Assembly: GCA_017883045.1 (NCBI GenBank)
Contig: JADGOJ010000007.1
Location: 1-44,239 of the forward strand
Source of the DNA: Acidimicrobiales bacterium
GTDB lineage: Bacteria; Actinomycetota; Acidimicrobiia; Acidimicrobiales; RAAP-2
Reading direction: 5' to 3'
Length of the DNA: 44,239 nt
Every line of letters begins with the position of its first letter. Position 1 is the stretch's first letter. The position numbers were made by a program, and so were the translations under genes. Below are positions 16,436 to 23,837 of the stretch, piece after piece. A model generated the notes under the pieces. That model was not told the DNA's origin. It made no database searches and saw only the letters and a list, made by a program, of their open reading frames with translations.

Positions 16436-17333
16436 GGACGTCGACCGCCATCAGCACGAAGAGCGCCGTCAGGTACGTGATGGAGAAGTGGAAGAGCCGC
16501 ATCGCCTCGCCGACGTCGGCCTTGTCGGCCCGGGCGTGGCGGTAGAGACGCAGTGCGTAGAAGGTGAACATCGCGCCGAGCACCGTCGCGGACACCGCGT
16601 AGATCCAGCCGAGGTGCGCCATCGGTCCGATCAGCATGGTGAGCGCCCACATCAGCACCGAGTAGACGAGAATCTCGAGGGTCGTTCGACGCAACGACGC
16701 CACGACGGGCATCATCGGGACGTTCGCCGCCTCGTAGTCGTCGCGGTAGCGCACGGCCAGCGCCCAGAAGTGCGGTGGCGTCCAGATGAAGATCACGAGG
16801 AACAGCAGCACCGGCGTCCAGGACAACGAGTTGGTCACCGCCGCCCAGCCGATCAACACCGGCACCGCGCCGGCGGCGCCGCCGATGACGATGTTCTGCT
16901 TGCTGCGACGCTTGAGCCACAGGGTGTACACGACGACGTAGAAGGCCGTGGCGGACATCGCGAGCCAGGCGGAGAGTTGGTTCACCCATATCGCGAGGAC
17001 GCAGAAGGCGATGATCTCGAGAGCGAGCGCGAAGAGCGCGGCGGCGCGCGGCGTCATCACGCCGGTGACCAGCGGGCGCCTCTTGGTCCGCTCCATGATG
17101 GCGTCGATGTCGCGGTCGATCACCATGTTCATCGCGTTGGCCCCTCCCGCCGCCAGGGTGCCTCCACCCAGCGTCGCCAGGATCAGCCACAGACCGGGTA
17201 TGCCGTTGGCGGCCACGACCATCGTCGGGATCGTCGTCACCAGCAGCAGTTCGATGATGCGCGGCTTGGTCAGCGCCACGTAGCCCTTCAGCACGTCCGC
17301 CATCGAGCGCGGTGAAGGGGACGTAATTGTCAT
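16419..17333 (-). CDS. ctaB: Protohaem IX farnesyltransferase (haem O synthase)
   Basis: This 304-residue polytopic UbiA-family enzyme adds a farnesyl group to haem b, giving haem O for haem-copper oxidases. The first span opens with VALTKPRIIELLLVTTIPTM. The allylic-diphosphate motif ANAMNMVIDRDIDAIMERT with TKRRPL follows, and the second Asp-rich motif region is FIWTPPHFWALAVRYRDDY. About nine spans are visible, as in the family. It is divergent from ctaA, which performs the next step, over only 43 bp. ATG 17333 follows a TAGAAT box by seven bases. Confidence 0.96.
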   Translation of the reverse strand: MTITSPSPRSMADVLKGYVALTKPRIIELLLVTTIPTMVVAANGIPGLWLILATLGGGTLAAGGANAMNMVIDRDIDAIMERTKRRPLVTGVMTPRAAALFALALEIIAFCVLAIWVNQLSAWLAMSATAFYVVVYTLWLKRRSKQNIVIGGAAGAVPVLIGWAAVTNSLSWTPVLLFLVIFIWTPPHFWALAVRYRDDYEAANVPMMPVVASLRRTTLEILVYSVLMWALTMLIGPMAHLGWIYAVSATVLGAMFTFYALRLYRHARADKADVGEAMRLFHFSITYLTALFVLMAVDVLVRHH

Positions 17334-17340
17334 AGCGGAG

Positions 17341-17346
17341 ATTCTA
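17341..17346 (-). promoter_or_regulatory. -10 box TAGAAT before ctaB
   Basis: Minus-strand TAGAAT, seven bases before ATG 17333, consistent with a leaderless ctaB message. Confidence 0.5.
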
Positions 17347-17364
17347 CGAGTACTGGCAATTCCC

Positions 17365-17370
17365 TAGGCT
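17365..17370 (+). promoter_or_regulatory. -10 box TAGGCT before ctaA
   Basis: Plus-strand TAGGCT, six bases before GTG 17377. Together with the ctaB box it fills the 43-bp divergent region, so the two -35 regions must overlap and RNA polymerases probably compete. Confidence 0.5.
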
Positions 17371-17376
17371 GCCAGG

Positions 17377-18309
17377 GTGACCTCCCTGCTGCGCCGCCGC
17401 GTCTCGGGCCCCGCATTCCGCTGGTTCGCCTTCGCCTCCTTCCTCTCGATGATCGTCATCGTCCTGTCCGGGGCGGCCGTGCGCCTGACCGGATCGGGCC
17501 TCGGATGCCCCGACTGGCCCACTTGCTTCCACCACCGTCTCACCGGTTCGTGGAGCATCCATCCCCTGATCGAGTACGGGAACCGCGTCGTCACGGTGCT
17601 GCTGGTGGTCGTGACCGCCGTGACCTTCGTCGCGGCGCTCGCGCGCCAGGTCCGGCGCCACGACCTGATCGTCCTGTCGGGGATGCTCGTCGCCGGGGTC
17701 GTCGCCGACGCGGTCCTCGGGGCCTTCGTCGTCTACAGCAAGCTCAACCCTTGGCTCGTCTCGCTGCACATGATGCTGTCGCTCTCGATGGTCGTGGTCG
17801 GGGCCATCCTCTACCACCGCGCCAAGTACGTCTACGGACCCGGAGCGCGCAGCGACGTGCGCGACCCCCACTTCCGGCTCATCGCTCGGCTGCTGTGGGT
17901 GCCCTTCGTCGTGCTGCTCGCCACCGGCACCATGACCACGGGCTCGGGACCCCACGCCGGCTCCTCCCAGGGCCAACTCGTCGCGAAGCGACTCCCCTTC
18001 GCCCTGTCATCGACCGCGTGGGTGCACTCGCTCGCCGCCGTGCTCTTCATCGGACTCGTCACCGGGCTGGTCTTCGCGATCTGGAAGAGCAGCGCGCCCA
18101 CGCCCCTGCGACTGGGCGTGCGCCGGCTCGTCGTCATCTCGCTCGTCCAGGGCGCCATCGGCGCGACCCAGTACCTCACCCACCTGCCCGCGCTCTTGGT
18201 CGAACTGCACGTCGCCGGGGCGACGTCGCTCACCATCGGCGTTACCCAGTTCCACCTTCGCCAGAGCGCCCACGACCGTGAGCCCGGCACCAAAAAGGCT
18301 GTCGATTAG
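17377..18309 (+). CDS. ctaA: Haem A synthase (COX15/CtaA family)
   Basis: This 310-residue polytopic enzyme oxidises the C8 methyl of haem O to a formyl group, producing haem A. The first extracytoplasmic loop has RLTGSGLGCPDWPTC with Cys44/Cys50, then IEYGNR at 65-70, where the Bacillus family has ExxHR, so the His position is Asn69, as I recall for other actinobacterial CtaA proteins. Further haem-site histidines are in SLHMMLS, WVHSLAA and ELHVAGA. About eight spans are visible. GTG 17377 follows a TAGGCT box. The cytochrome b operon follows 96 bp later. Confidence 0.94.
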   Translation: MTSLLRRRVSGPAFRWFAFASFLSMIVIVLSGAAVRLTGSGLGCPDWPTCFHHRLTGSWSIHPLIEYGNRVVTVLLVVVTAVTFVAALARQVRRHDLIVLSGMLVAGVVADAVLGAFVVYSKLNPWLVSLHMMLSLSMVVVGAILYHRAKYVYGPGARSDVRDPHFRLIARLLWVPFVVLLATGTMTTGSGPHAGSSQGQLVAKRLPFALSSTAWVHSLAAVLFIGLVTGLVFAIWKSSAPTPLRLGVRRLVVISLVQGAIGATQYLTHLPALLVELHVAGATSLTIGVTQFHLRQSAHDREPGTKKAVD

Positions 18310-18364
18310 GGTATTTGCTTACAATCTGGGTCTTTGGTCCCTAGTTGGGTCCCTCGAATGCCTG

Positions 18365-18378
18365 TGACACTAATGTCA
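18365..18378. promoter_or_regulatory. Dyad TGACA-CTAA-TGTCA upstream of cytochrome b operon
   Basis: A 5-bp perfect inverted repeat with a 4-bp centre, 27 bp before the first ATG (18406) and 39 bp after a possible -10 TACAAT (18320-18325). Its position suits an operator or 5' leader hairpin. The regulator is unknown. Confidence 0.35.
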
Positions 18379-18405
18379 GGGCAAGAGCAACAGGGAGCGA
18401 AAATC

Positions 18406-18579
18406 ATGGGTTGGATTGGTTCGATAATACCCCTCGACAATTTGGGGCATTACCTCCATTGGCATTTCATTCTGATCAGCGTGTCGAATCTCATTGTCAT
18501 CGGATTGATGATCGTCACTTTCGTCGCCGCGCTGCTGCTGCCCTTCCCCGGTCGTAGCCGTCGCAAGGAGAACCAGTGA
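18406..18579 (+). CDS. Small single-span membrane protein of cytochrome b operon
   Basis: This 57-residue protein starts at ATG 18406, with GGGAG eight bases upstream. It has an N-terminal amphipathic part (GWIGSIIPLDNLGHYLHWHF), one transmembrane helix (about 23-45, ILISVSNLIVIGLMIVTFVA) and a basic tail RSRRKENQ on the cytosolic side. Its end overlaps the cytochrome b start in GTGA, so it is translated with it. The size and position suggest an accessory subunit like the small single-helix subunits of cytochrome bc or b6f complexes. This is inference; no family is recognised. Three histidines near the membrane face are notable. Confidence 0.72.
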   Translation: MGWIGSIIPLDNLGHYLHWHFILISVSNLIVIGLMIVTFVAALLLPFPGRSRRKENQ

Positions 18580-19202
18580 GCACCACCGAAATCGACCGTC
18601 AGTGGACGACGCGCCTGCGCCGTCGCGCCGCTGGCAAGCTGCCCCCGGAGAAGCTGTTGCCCGACACCCAGCCGGCCTACGTGTCCTCGTGGATCTACGT
18701 CTTCGGCGTGACCACGCTGGCGGCCCTGGTCGTCGTGATCGTGAGCGGCTGCATTCTCGCGCTCGAAGGTCCCCAGTGGTGGCACAGCTCGAACATCGGC
18801 CACTTCGTCAACTCGACCCACCTGTGGAGCGTCGAGATCTTCTTCTTCGCGATGATCGTGCACCTGTGGGGCAAGTTCTTCATGGGCGCCTGGCGCGGCG
18901 GACGCACCCTCACCTGGATGACCGGGTGCGTGACGTTCTTCGCCTCGATCCTGGCCGGATTCACCGGCTACGTCTCGCAGACGAACTTCGACTCGCAGTG
19001 GATCTCGACCCAGTCCAAGGACGGCATCAACGCCACCGGCGGCGGCTCGTTCTTCAACGTCTTGAACCTGGGCCAGATGCTGATGTGGCACATCGTCATC
19101 CTGCCCATCGCCGCCATCGCCCTCACGGGCATGCACGTGCTCTTGGTGCGCATCAAGGGTGTCGTCCCGCCATTCGAGAAAGACACGGAGATCGCCCGAT
19201 GA
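18576..19202 (+). CDS. Cytochrome b, b6-type N-terminal four-helix subunit
   Basis: The 208-residue dihaem core of a quinol-oxidising complex. Four spans are visible. Helix B carries His82 and His96 (13 residues between) and helix D carries His172 and His187 (14 between), the spacing of b6 rather than mitochondrial cytochrome b. GYVSQTNFDSQW stands where the b/b6 family has a Gly-Tyr-x-x-x-Trp stretch. The gene ends where b6 ends, so the C-terminal half is separate. GTG 18576 overlaps the small upstream gene. The downstream gene overlaps in ATGA. No Rieske protein or cytochrome c gene is in the window. Confidence 0.87.
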   Translation: MSTTEIDRQWTTRLRRRAAGKLPPEKLLPDTQPAYVSSWIYVFGVTTLAALVVVIVSGCILALEGPQWWHSSNIGHFVNSTHLWSVEIFFFAMIVHLWGKFFMGAWRGGRTLTWMTGCVTFFASILAGFTGYVSQTNFDSQWISTQSKDGINATGGGSFFNVLNLGQMLMWHIVILPIAAIALTGMHVLLVRIKGVVPPFEKDTEIAR

Positions 19203-20140
19203 GTAAGAAAGCCTTTCGCCCCGACGTAGACGCCCCCGAGTGGAGGGGTGGCTACAGTCCGTACGACATCATCAAGGAGGGCACGATCGCGATAGTGATC
19301 GTCGGGCTCTTGACCATCTTGCTGGCCACCTTCTTCGGATCACCCGATGAGCGGGCCATCACCATGAAGATCTGGTCGAACGCCGACCCGATCGACTTCG
19401 CCCAGACCGCGATTTCCGAGATGAACGGGAGTTCCACGACCGCCGGGTACGGTGCGCCGTACAACACCGCATCCGATGGCGTGCAACTCGGCCCGCTCAA
19501 GATCGCCAAGTTCATGGGCGTAACGATCCCCATCAACACGGTGAAGGACTTCATCATCAACCCCTTGAAGTCGTGGCCGAACCAGCCCGCACTCAACCAG
19601 GACCTCGCGACCTGGTCGAGTGCCTCGAGTTCGACGCAGTCCGGGTGGGTCGCTGACTACACGAAGGCCGCTCCGAACCTGAAGTTCGTCAATGGCCACA
19701 TCGTGGCCCAGACGACGAACGCCGGTCCGGTACCCGCGTTGATCGACGACCTCACCCAGATGGCCCAGTCTGGTGCGCTGGACCAGGCGTTGGTGACCGG
19801 CAACGGCTTCTACACGACGAACTACACCAAGCCACTGATGTTCCTCGCCGACAGCGGCTACCTCGCGAACCTCGCCGACAAGCAGCACCTCACGGGCAGC
19901 CAATGGGGCATGATGAACGAGACCGGCCAGTACCCCGGTCAGGCGTGGTTGTGGCTCTACACGTTCTGGTACCAGATTCCGCCGTTCACCACGAGCTCCA
20001 ACGCCGACATCCTGGTGTTCGCGGTGATGGCGGTGCTCTCCATGGCGCTGCTGTTCCTACCGCTCATTCCCGGGCTGCGGTCGATCCCGCGCAAGTCGCG
20101 TGTCTACCGCCTGATCTGGCGAGAGCACTACCAGGGCTAG
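19199..20140 (+). CDS. Membrane subunit after cytochrome b, subunit-IV-like ends with large external domain
   Basis: This 313-residue protein starts at ATG 19199, in ATGA overlap with cytochrome b. An N-terminal cytosolic stretch with APEWRGGYSPYDIIKEG leads to span 1 (about 29-47). About 220 extracytoplasmic residues follow (TAGYGAPYNTASDG, TIPINTVKDFIINPLKSW), then span 2 (about 277-300) and a basic tail. Position and the first span correspond to subunit IV of b6f or the C-terminal half of cytochrome b, but no PEWY quinol-site motif is seen where it should fall, and a large insertion occupies that place. I recall similar proteins next to cytochrome b in other actinobacteria, without an assigned role. 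A strong hairpin follows the stop. Confidence 0.72.
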   Translation: MSKKAFRPDVDAPEWRGGYSPYDIIKEGTIAIVIVGLLTILLATFFGSPDERAITMKIWSNADPIDFAQTAISEMNGSSTTAGYGAPYNTASDGVQLGPLKIAKFMGVTIPINTVKDFIINPLKSWPNQPALNQDLATWSSASSSTQSGWVADYTKAAPNLKFVNGHIVAQTTNAGPVPALIDDLTQMAQSGALDQALVTGNGFYTTNYTKPLMFLADSGYLANLADKQHLTGSQWGMMNETGQYPGQAWLWLYTFWYQIPPFTTSSNADILVFAVMAVLSMALLFLPLIPGLRSIPRKSRVYRLIWREHYQG

Positions 20141-20158
20141 TCAAGACCGCCTCGAAAC

Positions 20159-20204
20159 AACGAGAAGAGACCCCGGAGACCGCTCTCCGGGGTCTCTTCT
20201 CGTT
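20159..20204 (+). terminator. Terminator hairpin, 19-bp perfect stem
   Basis: Left arm 20159-20177 and right arm 20186-20204 are perfectly complementary, with an 8-base loop GACCGCTC. It begins 18 bp after the stop of the cytochrome b operon. No T-tract follows. It is the strongest terminator-like structure in the window. Confidence 0.85.
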
Positions 20205-20534
20205 GACGCGGCCTCGCAAGGGAACGTCGGGGCCCGAGGAGAGGACTCAGGACCGTACTCCGGCGACGTCGGCCGGCGGTACGTCCGGGTGCAGTGGCGT
20301 GGGCTGGATGGCCCGGCCATCGCTGGGGGTCAAGCCCGCTTGGGCGTCCAGTAGCGGCCGTGCGTTTGCGCGGAGAAGTGCTGACACCCCGGGTGGGCTC
20401 GCCTGGCCCTTGGATACGTTGAAGGTTGCCTGGCATTCAGGTGTGACGAGGGACGTGCGGCTACTTCTCGGGACGCCAATCCAACCGTAGAGGTCGGACT
20501 ACCAACCTAGACGCGAGGCAAGGTGGATTCCGAG
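20205..20534. other. 330-bp gene-free interval
   Basis: This lies between the terminator and the sirtuin stop codon. Open frames here are Arg/Pro-rich and lack a ribosome site. I looked for SRP RNA, RNase P RNA and tmRNA signatures and saw none. Several GC-rich local stems (for example around 20270-20285) are present, so an unrecognised small RNA remains possible. Confidence 0.45.
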
Positions 20535-21320
20535 TCAGTTCGAGGCCCCTACGCCCAGCACCCGGCCCAGCACGGTCGGGATGTCACCTCGCACCACGAC
20601 GTCGGCCTCGTCGTCGAACGGTGTGGGTTCGGCATTGATGATCACGAGCCGGGCACCACGTGACGTGGCCTTGGGGACGAGACCGGATACGGGGCGCACC
20701 ATCAGGGTTGACCCGACGCAGATGAGCAGATCGCAGGTCTTCGCGAGGTACTCGGCCCGCGCGAAGTCTCGTTCGGGTAGGGGCTGACCGAAACTGACGT
20801 CGGCGGTCTTCAAGATGCCTCCGCACGGCGCGTCGAGCACGAGAGCCGAACAGTGGGGGTCAGGATCTCCGGCGGCCACACGCTCGAGGATCACTGTGGT
20901 CGGCGTGTCAGCCCCGCAACGCAGGCAGCGCGTCATCCGCGAATTGCCGTGCACCTCGATGACCAGGGCCGGGCTCGATCCGGCCGCCGCGTGCAGGCCA
21001 TCGACGTTCTGGGTGACGAGCGCGGTCAACTTGCCCGTGCTCTCGAACGCCACCAGGGCACGGTGTGCCTCGTTGGGTTGGGCCGAGATGGCGCGTTCAT
21101 CCAGCGCTCTCCGCCACGCGCCAACCCGAATCTCGCCGGAGCCGACGTAAGCGTCGATGTTCGAGAGGCGCTCGGCGGCGGGGTCCTTGGTCCATACCCC
21201 TTCGGGGCCTCGATAGTCCGGAATTCCCGAGGCGGTCGACACCCCTGCCCCGGTGATGACGACCACCGTCGAGGCGTCGTCAACGAGACGACGAGCATCG
21301 TCAATCGAGTTGCTGACCAC
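20535..21320 (-). CDS. Sir2-family NAD-dependent protein deacylase
   Basis: A 261-residue cytosolic sirtuin that removes acyl groups from lysines using NAD and releasing nicotinamide. It has VITGAGVSTASGIPDYRG (about 21-38), the catalytic TQNVDGLH and VHGN His, a zinc module CLRC...HC...PCGG, the substrate channel segment GGILKTADVSFGQPLP, then CVGSTLMVRPVSGLVP and IINAEPTPFDDEADVVV. The zinc module spacing (CxxC, then about 20 residues to a loosely spaced Cys pair) is wider than usual but complete. GTG 21320 is the start. It is not obviously linked to its neighbours; in actinobacteria such enzymes often deacylate acetyl-CoA synthetase. Confidence 0.93.
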   Translation of the reverse strand: MVSNSIDDARRLVDDASTVVVITGAGVSTASGIPDYRGPEGVWTKDPAAERLSNIDAYVGSGEIRVGAWRRALDERAISAQPNEAHRALVAFESTGKLTALVTQNVDGLHAAAGSSPALVIEVHGNSRMTRCLRCGADTPTTVILERVAAGDPDPHCSALVLDAPCGGILKTADVSFGQPLPERDFARAEYLAKTCDLLICVGSTLMVRPVSGLVPKATSRGARLVIINAEPTPFDDEADVVVRGDIPTVLGRVLGVGASN

Positions 21321-21481
21321 GGGAGCAAATCGTACGCCTTGACCCGCACCAAGGCGTCAGGGGCGGGCAGCGAGGCAGCGCCGACCCAATCCCGCCCTGA
21401 AGATCGGGCCATTCACGACGTCCAGAGGCGAGGCAAGCGTTGAATCGCCGCCGAGTCAGACTCGACTTGTCGAAACGGGTT

Positions 21482-21499
21482 CTTTCGAATTGTCGAAAG
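21482..21499 (-). terminator. Hairpin downstream of tRNA-Ala
   Basis: CTTTCGA-4 nt-TCGAAAG, 16 bases after the 3' end of tRNA-Ala on the minus strand and immediately preceded by a G-run. It probably terminates the tRNA transcript. Confidence 0.5.
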
Positions 21500-21514
21500 C
21501 CCCCTTTGACTTGG

Positions 21515-21587
21515 TGGAGACGATGGGGATCGAACCCACGACCTCAGGCTTGCAAAGCCCGCGCTCTACCAACTGAGCTACGTCCCC
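21515..21587 (-). tRNA. tRNA-Ala (anticodon TGC)
   Basis: A 73-nt cloverleaf on the minus strand: acceptor GGGGACG/CGTCTCC (one G-T pair), D-arm GCTC...GAGC with AGTTGGTA, anticodon loop TTTGCAA (TGC, reading GCA and other GCN), T-loop TTCGATC. CCA is not encoded. It lies 14 bp downstream of the ctaG stop. Confidence 0.96.
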
Positions 21588-21601
21588 AAAGAGGTTTCAT
21601 C

Positions 21602-22453
21602 TTACCAAGGGCCCGGCTGGCCACGTCGTCGGCGACGCGCCTCCCTGGCACGTTGGCGGTCGACACGTTCCATCTGGCGCTCGACATCGGCCCAGTGAAG
21701 AGGCGTCTCCTCAACGGGAGTCCCCTGATCCTCGGCTCGAGAGAAGATGGTGAACGACACTGCCCACATCGGGATGTAGGCACCGAACTTCGCGACGAAA
21801 CCCGCCAACTGCTGATCGAGCAGGGGCGTCATGCGCAGCAGCGCGTACTGGTGGTGCAATGCCGAGTAGAGCGGATGGCGTGAGAAGATCCACACGATCG
21901 ACACGCTGGTGACGACCAGGGCCGAGACGAAGACGTAGCCCGCCCTCGCCATCGGCGACAGGTGCCTCGTGCCCGGGATCACGTTCAGCGCCGGAATCCA
22001 CAACACGACGCCGAGCGCGAGGACCGTCACCAGCACGACGGCGCGACCGAGCGAGGAGTGGGCCCCCCAGTCGACGGCCGGCGCGGCCAGCGTGGCGGTG
22101 CCGAACACCGTGACCAGCGCGATCGCCACACCCGGGTGGGCGACCGCGCGCATCAGCGCGTCGACCGGCGCGGGCCGGGTCAGGCGCGCGAGGGCCGAGG
22201 TGGGCAGGCTCAACAGCAGCAGTGGCGCGACGAGCAGCATGATGACGAGGCGTTGGGCGGTGGCGACCGTGATCGAGACCGAGGCCGCGAGGTCGCCGAT
22301 GGGCCACGCGACGACGATGGCCAGGGTCACCAGCGCGCCGAGCGCCAGGCGGCGCTGGCGCGCGGGCCGCACCGCTCGGCGGTGGGCGACCCCCGCGGCG
22401 GCGAGGACCAGGAGCTCGACCACGTGCCAATGGAAGGGCAGCAACCTCGTCAC
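21602..22453 (-). CDS. ctaG: Cytochrome c oxidase assembly factor CtaG (caa3 type)
   Basis: A 283-residue polytopic protein needed for copper delivery to haem-copper oxidases in Gram-positives. It starts FHWHVVELLVLAAAGVAH; a later span carries IGDLAASVSITVATAQRLVI with the membrane-embedded motif of the caa3_CtaG family. It then runs through ALNVIPGTRHLSP and HHQYALLRMTPLLDQQLAGF to a basic C-terminal tail (QRAREARRRRRG). About seven spans are present. GTG 22453 overlaps the DUF2252 stop in GTGA. The 104 residues further upstream in the frame are antisense-like. It fits the nearby ctaA/ctaB respiratory context. Confidence 0.87.
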   Translation of the reverse strand: MTRLLPFHWHVVELLVLAAAGVAHRRAVRPARQRRLALGALVTLAIVVAWPIGDLAASVSITVATAQRLVIMLLVAPLLLLSLPTSALARLTRPAPVDALMRAVAHPGVAIALVTVFGTATLAAPAVDWGAHSSLGRAVVLVTVLALGVVLWIPALNVIPGTRHLSPMARAGYVFVSALVVTSVSIVWIFSRHPLYSALHHQYALLRMTPLLDQQLAGFVAKFGAYIPMWAVSFTIFSRAEDQGTPVEETPLHWADVERQMERVDRQRAREARRRRRGQPGPW

Positions 22454-23835
22454 TCGGCTACGGTAATTCGCCCCTGGCCGACGGCGCTCTGGAGGGCCCG
22501 GTAGTCCTGCATCGTGCGGTCGCGGTAGGCGAGCGCGAAGCCGGCGAGGGCCTCGTCGGCGACGTCGGACTTGCCGAGGTACCCGGCGATCTCCGCACTG
22601 CGGCCGCTGCGCGCGTGGGCGCGCGCGAGCACCCACGCGCAGACGCGCCCGTAGGTCACGAGCAGCGTCTCGTTCAGGTGCTCGATGGTGATCGAGGCCT
22701 TGTTGTCGTAGAGCTGACGGACGTAGAAGTGACGAGGCGTCGCCTCGCTCACCAGTGTGTGCCAACCGAGGAAGACGTCGGGTGTCGCCTGCATCAGGCG
22801 CTGTCCGCGCACGACGCGCTCCCCGGGGGCCACTGGGCTCTCGCGACCGAGCGCCACGGAGATGACCGACGCCGACGCCTGCTTGATCTGCAAGAAGAAG
22901 GGGTCGCTCTCGTCGCGTCCCAGCAGCAGCACGACGTAGCAGTCGGTGCCGACCGAGCCGACGCCCACCACCTTGCGCGCCGCGTCGACCGGGGTGAACT
23001 GGGCCAACAAAGCCTGTCGGTCGCTGCTGAGCGTCGTGGCGTAGCCGGCGACGATCTCATCGAGCTCGTCTCGGGTCAGGTGCAGTCCGTCGCCGAGCCC
23101 GTCGAGCGGCACGAGCAACGGCGGGTCCGAGACGATGCGCGGTCCGTCTGGCCCGTAGGCCACGAGCTTCTCGAAGGCCCTGCGCGCACTCGTTCCACTC
23201 GCGTGACTCACCACGTCGTCGACCCGACGCAGCTCAACCTCGGTGAAGAAGCCGCCGAGGTTCTGGACGATCGAGTCGACGTCGAGCGACGAGTACCAGA
23301 TGCCCAGACGCGTCTCGCCGGCGAACCTGCGCATCGATGTCCGGTACTCACGTGACGCGTCCATCGCGATCGACTCCTGCTGGGCGGGAGTGTGGCCCAG
23401 GTGCGCCGAGGCGAGCACGAGCGACGTGACGAGACGCTTCAGGTCCCATTCGAAGGGCCCCGGATCGGTCTCGTCGAAGTCGTTCACGTCGAAGACCTGG
23501 TGTCGCTCGGGCGACGAGAAGAGATTGAAGTTCGACAGATGGGCGTCGCCGCACAGTTGCACCTCGAGCGGCGTGCTCGGTCCGCGCGCGAAGTCCTCGG
23601 CCATCAACAAGGCGGTGCCGCGATAGAACGCCATCGGGCTCGCGACCATCCGCTGGTAGCGCAGCGCCAAGAGCTCGCGCACCCGCGACTCCCCCTGCCA
23701 CATCAATCGCGACACCGCGTCGTACGCCGCCGGCCGGTCCGCGAGCGCCGCGAGGGAGCTGCGCGGATGCTGCTCACGCAGCGCGCGACCGCGCGTCTTG
23801 GCCTCGGCGGGCGACGGCAGCGCCACTCGTGCCAC
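22450..23835 (-). CDS. DUF2252 protein with kinase/APH-like motifs
   Basis: This 461-residue protein matches DUF2252 (COG4320) by eye: SRVRELLALRYQRM, MAFYRGTALLMAEDF, then CGDAHLSNFNLFSS and FDVNDFDETDPGPFEWDLKR. The pair GDAHLSNF and NDFDE mirrors the catalytic loop (HGDxHxxN) and metal Asp (DFD) of aminoglycoside-phosphotransferase-like kinases, with later DPFFLQIKQA and FYVRQLYD. The molecular role is unestablished; a kinase-like fold is my inference. GTG 23835 lies two bases after the stop of the preceding gene; GTG 23826 is an alternative. The first 217 residues of the longer frame are antisense to the membrane gene and are excluded. It is in an operon with that gene and ctaG. Confidence 0.85.
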   Translation of the reverse strand: MARVALPSPAEAKTRGRALREQHPRSSLAALADRPAAYDAVSRLMWQGESRVRELLALRYQRMVASPMAFYRGTALLMAEDFARGPSTPLEVQLCGDAHLSNFNLFSSPERHQVFDVNDFDETDPGPFEWDLKRLVTSLVLASAHLGHTPAQQESIAMDASREYRTSMRRFAGETRLGIWYSSLDVDSIVQNLGGFFTEVELRRVDDVVSHASGTSARRAFEKLVAYGPDGPRIVSDPPLLVPLDGLGDGLHLTRDELDEIVAGYATTLSSDRQALLAQFTPVDAARKVVGVGSVGTDCYVVLLLGRDESDPFFLQIKQASASVISVALGRESPVAPGERVVRGQRLMQATPDVFLGWHTLVSEATPRHFYVRQLYDNKASITIEHLNETLLVTYGRVCAWVLARAHARSGRSAEIAGYLGKSDVADEALAGFALAYRDRTMQDYRALQSAVGQGRITVAE

Positions 23836-23837
23836 GC

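Noticed and set aside
20205-20534. Possible SRP RNA, RNase P RNA or other structured RNA
   Set aside because: The conserved SRP loop bases and the RNase P GAGGAAAGUCC-like element are absent; only generic GC stems are seen.
22454-22765. N-terminal extension of ctaG by 104 residues
   Set aside because: It is antisense-like, Arg-rich, lies within the DUF2252 coding region, and the GTG at 22453 with GTGA overlap gives a normal CtaG N-terminus.
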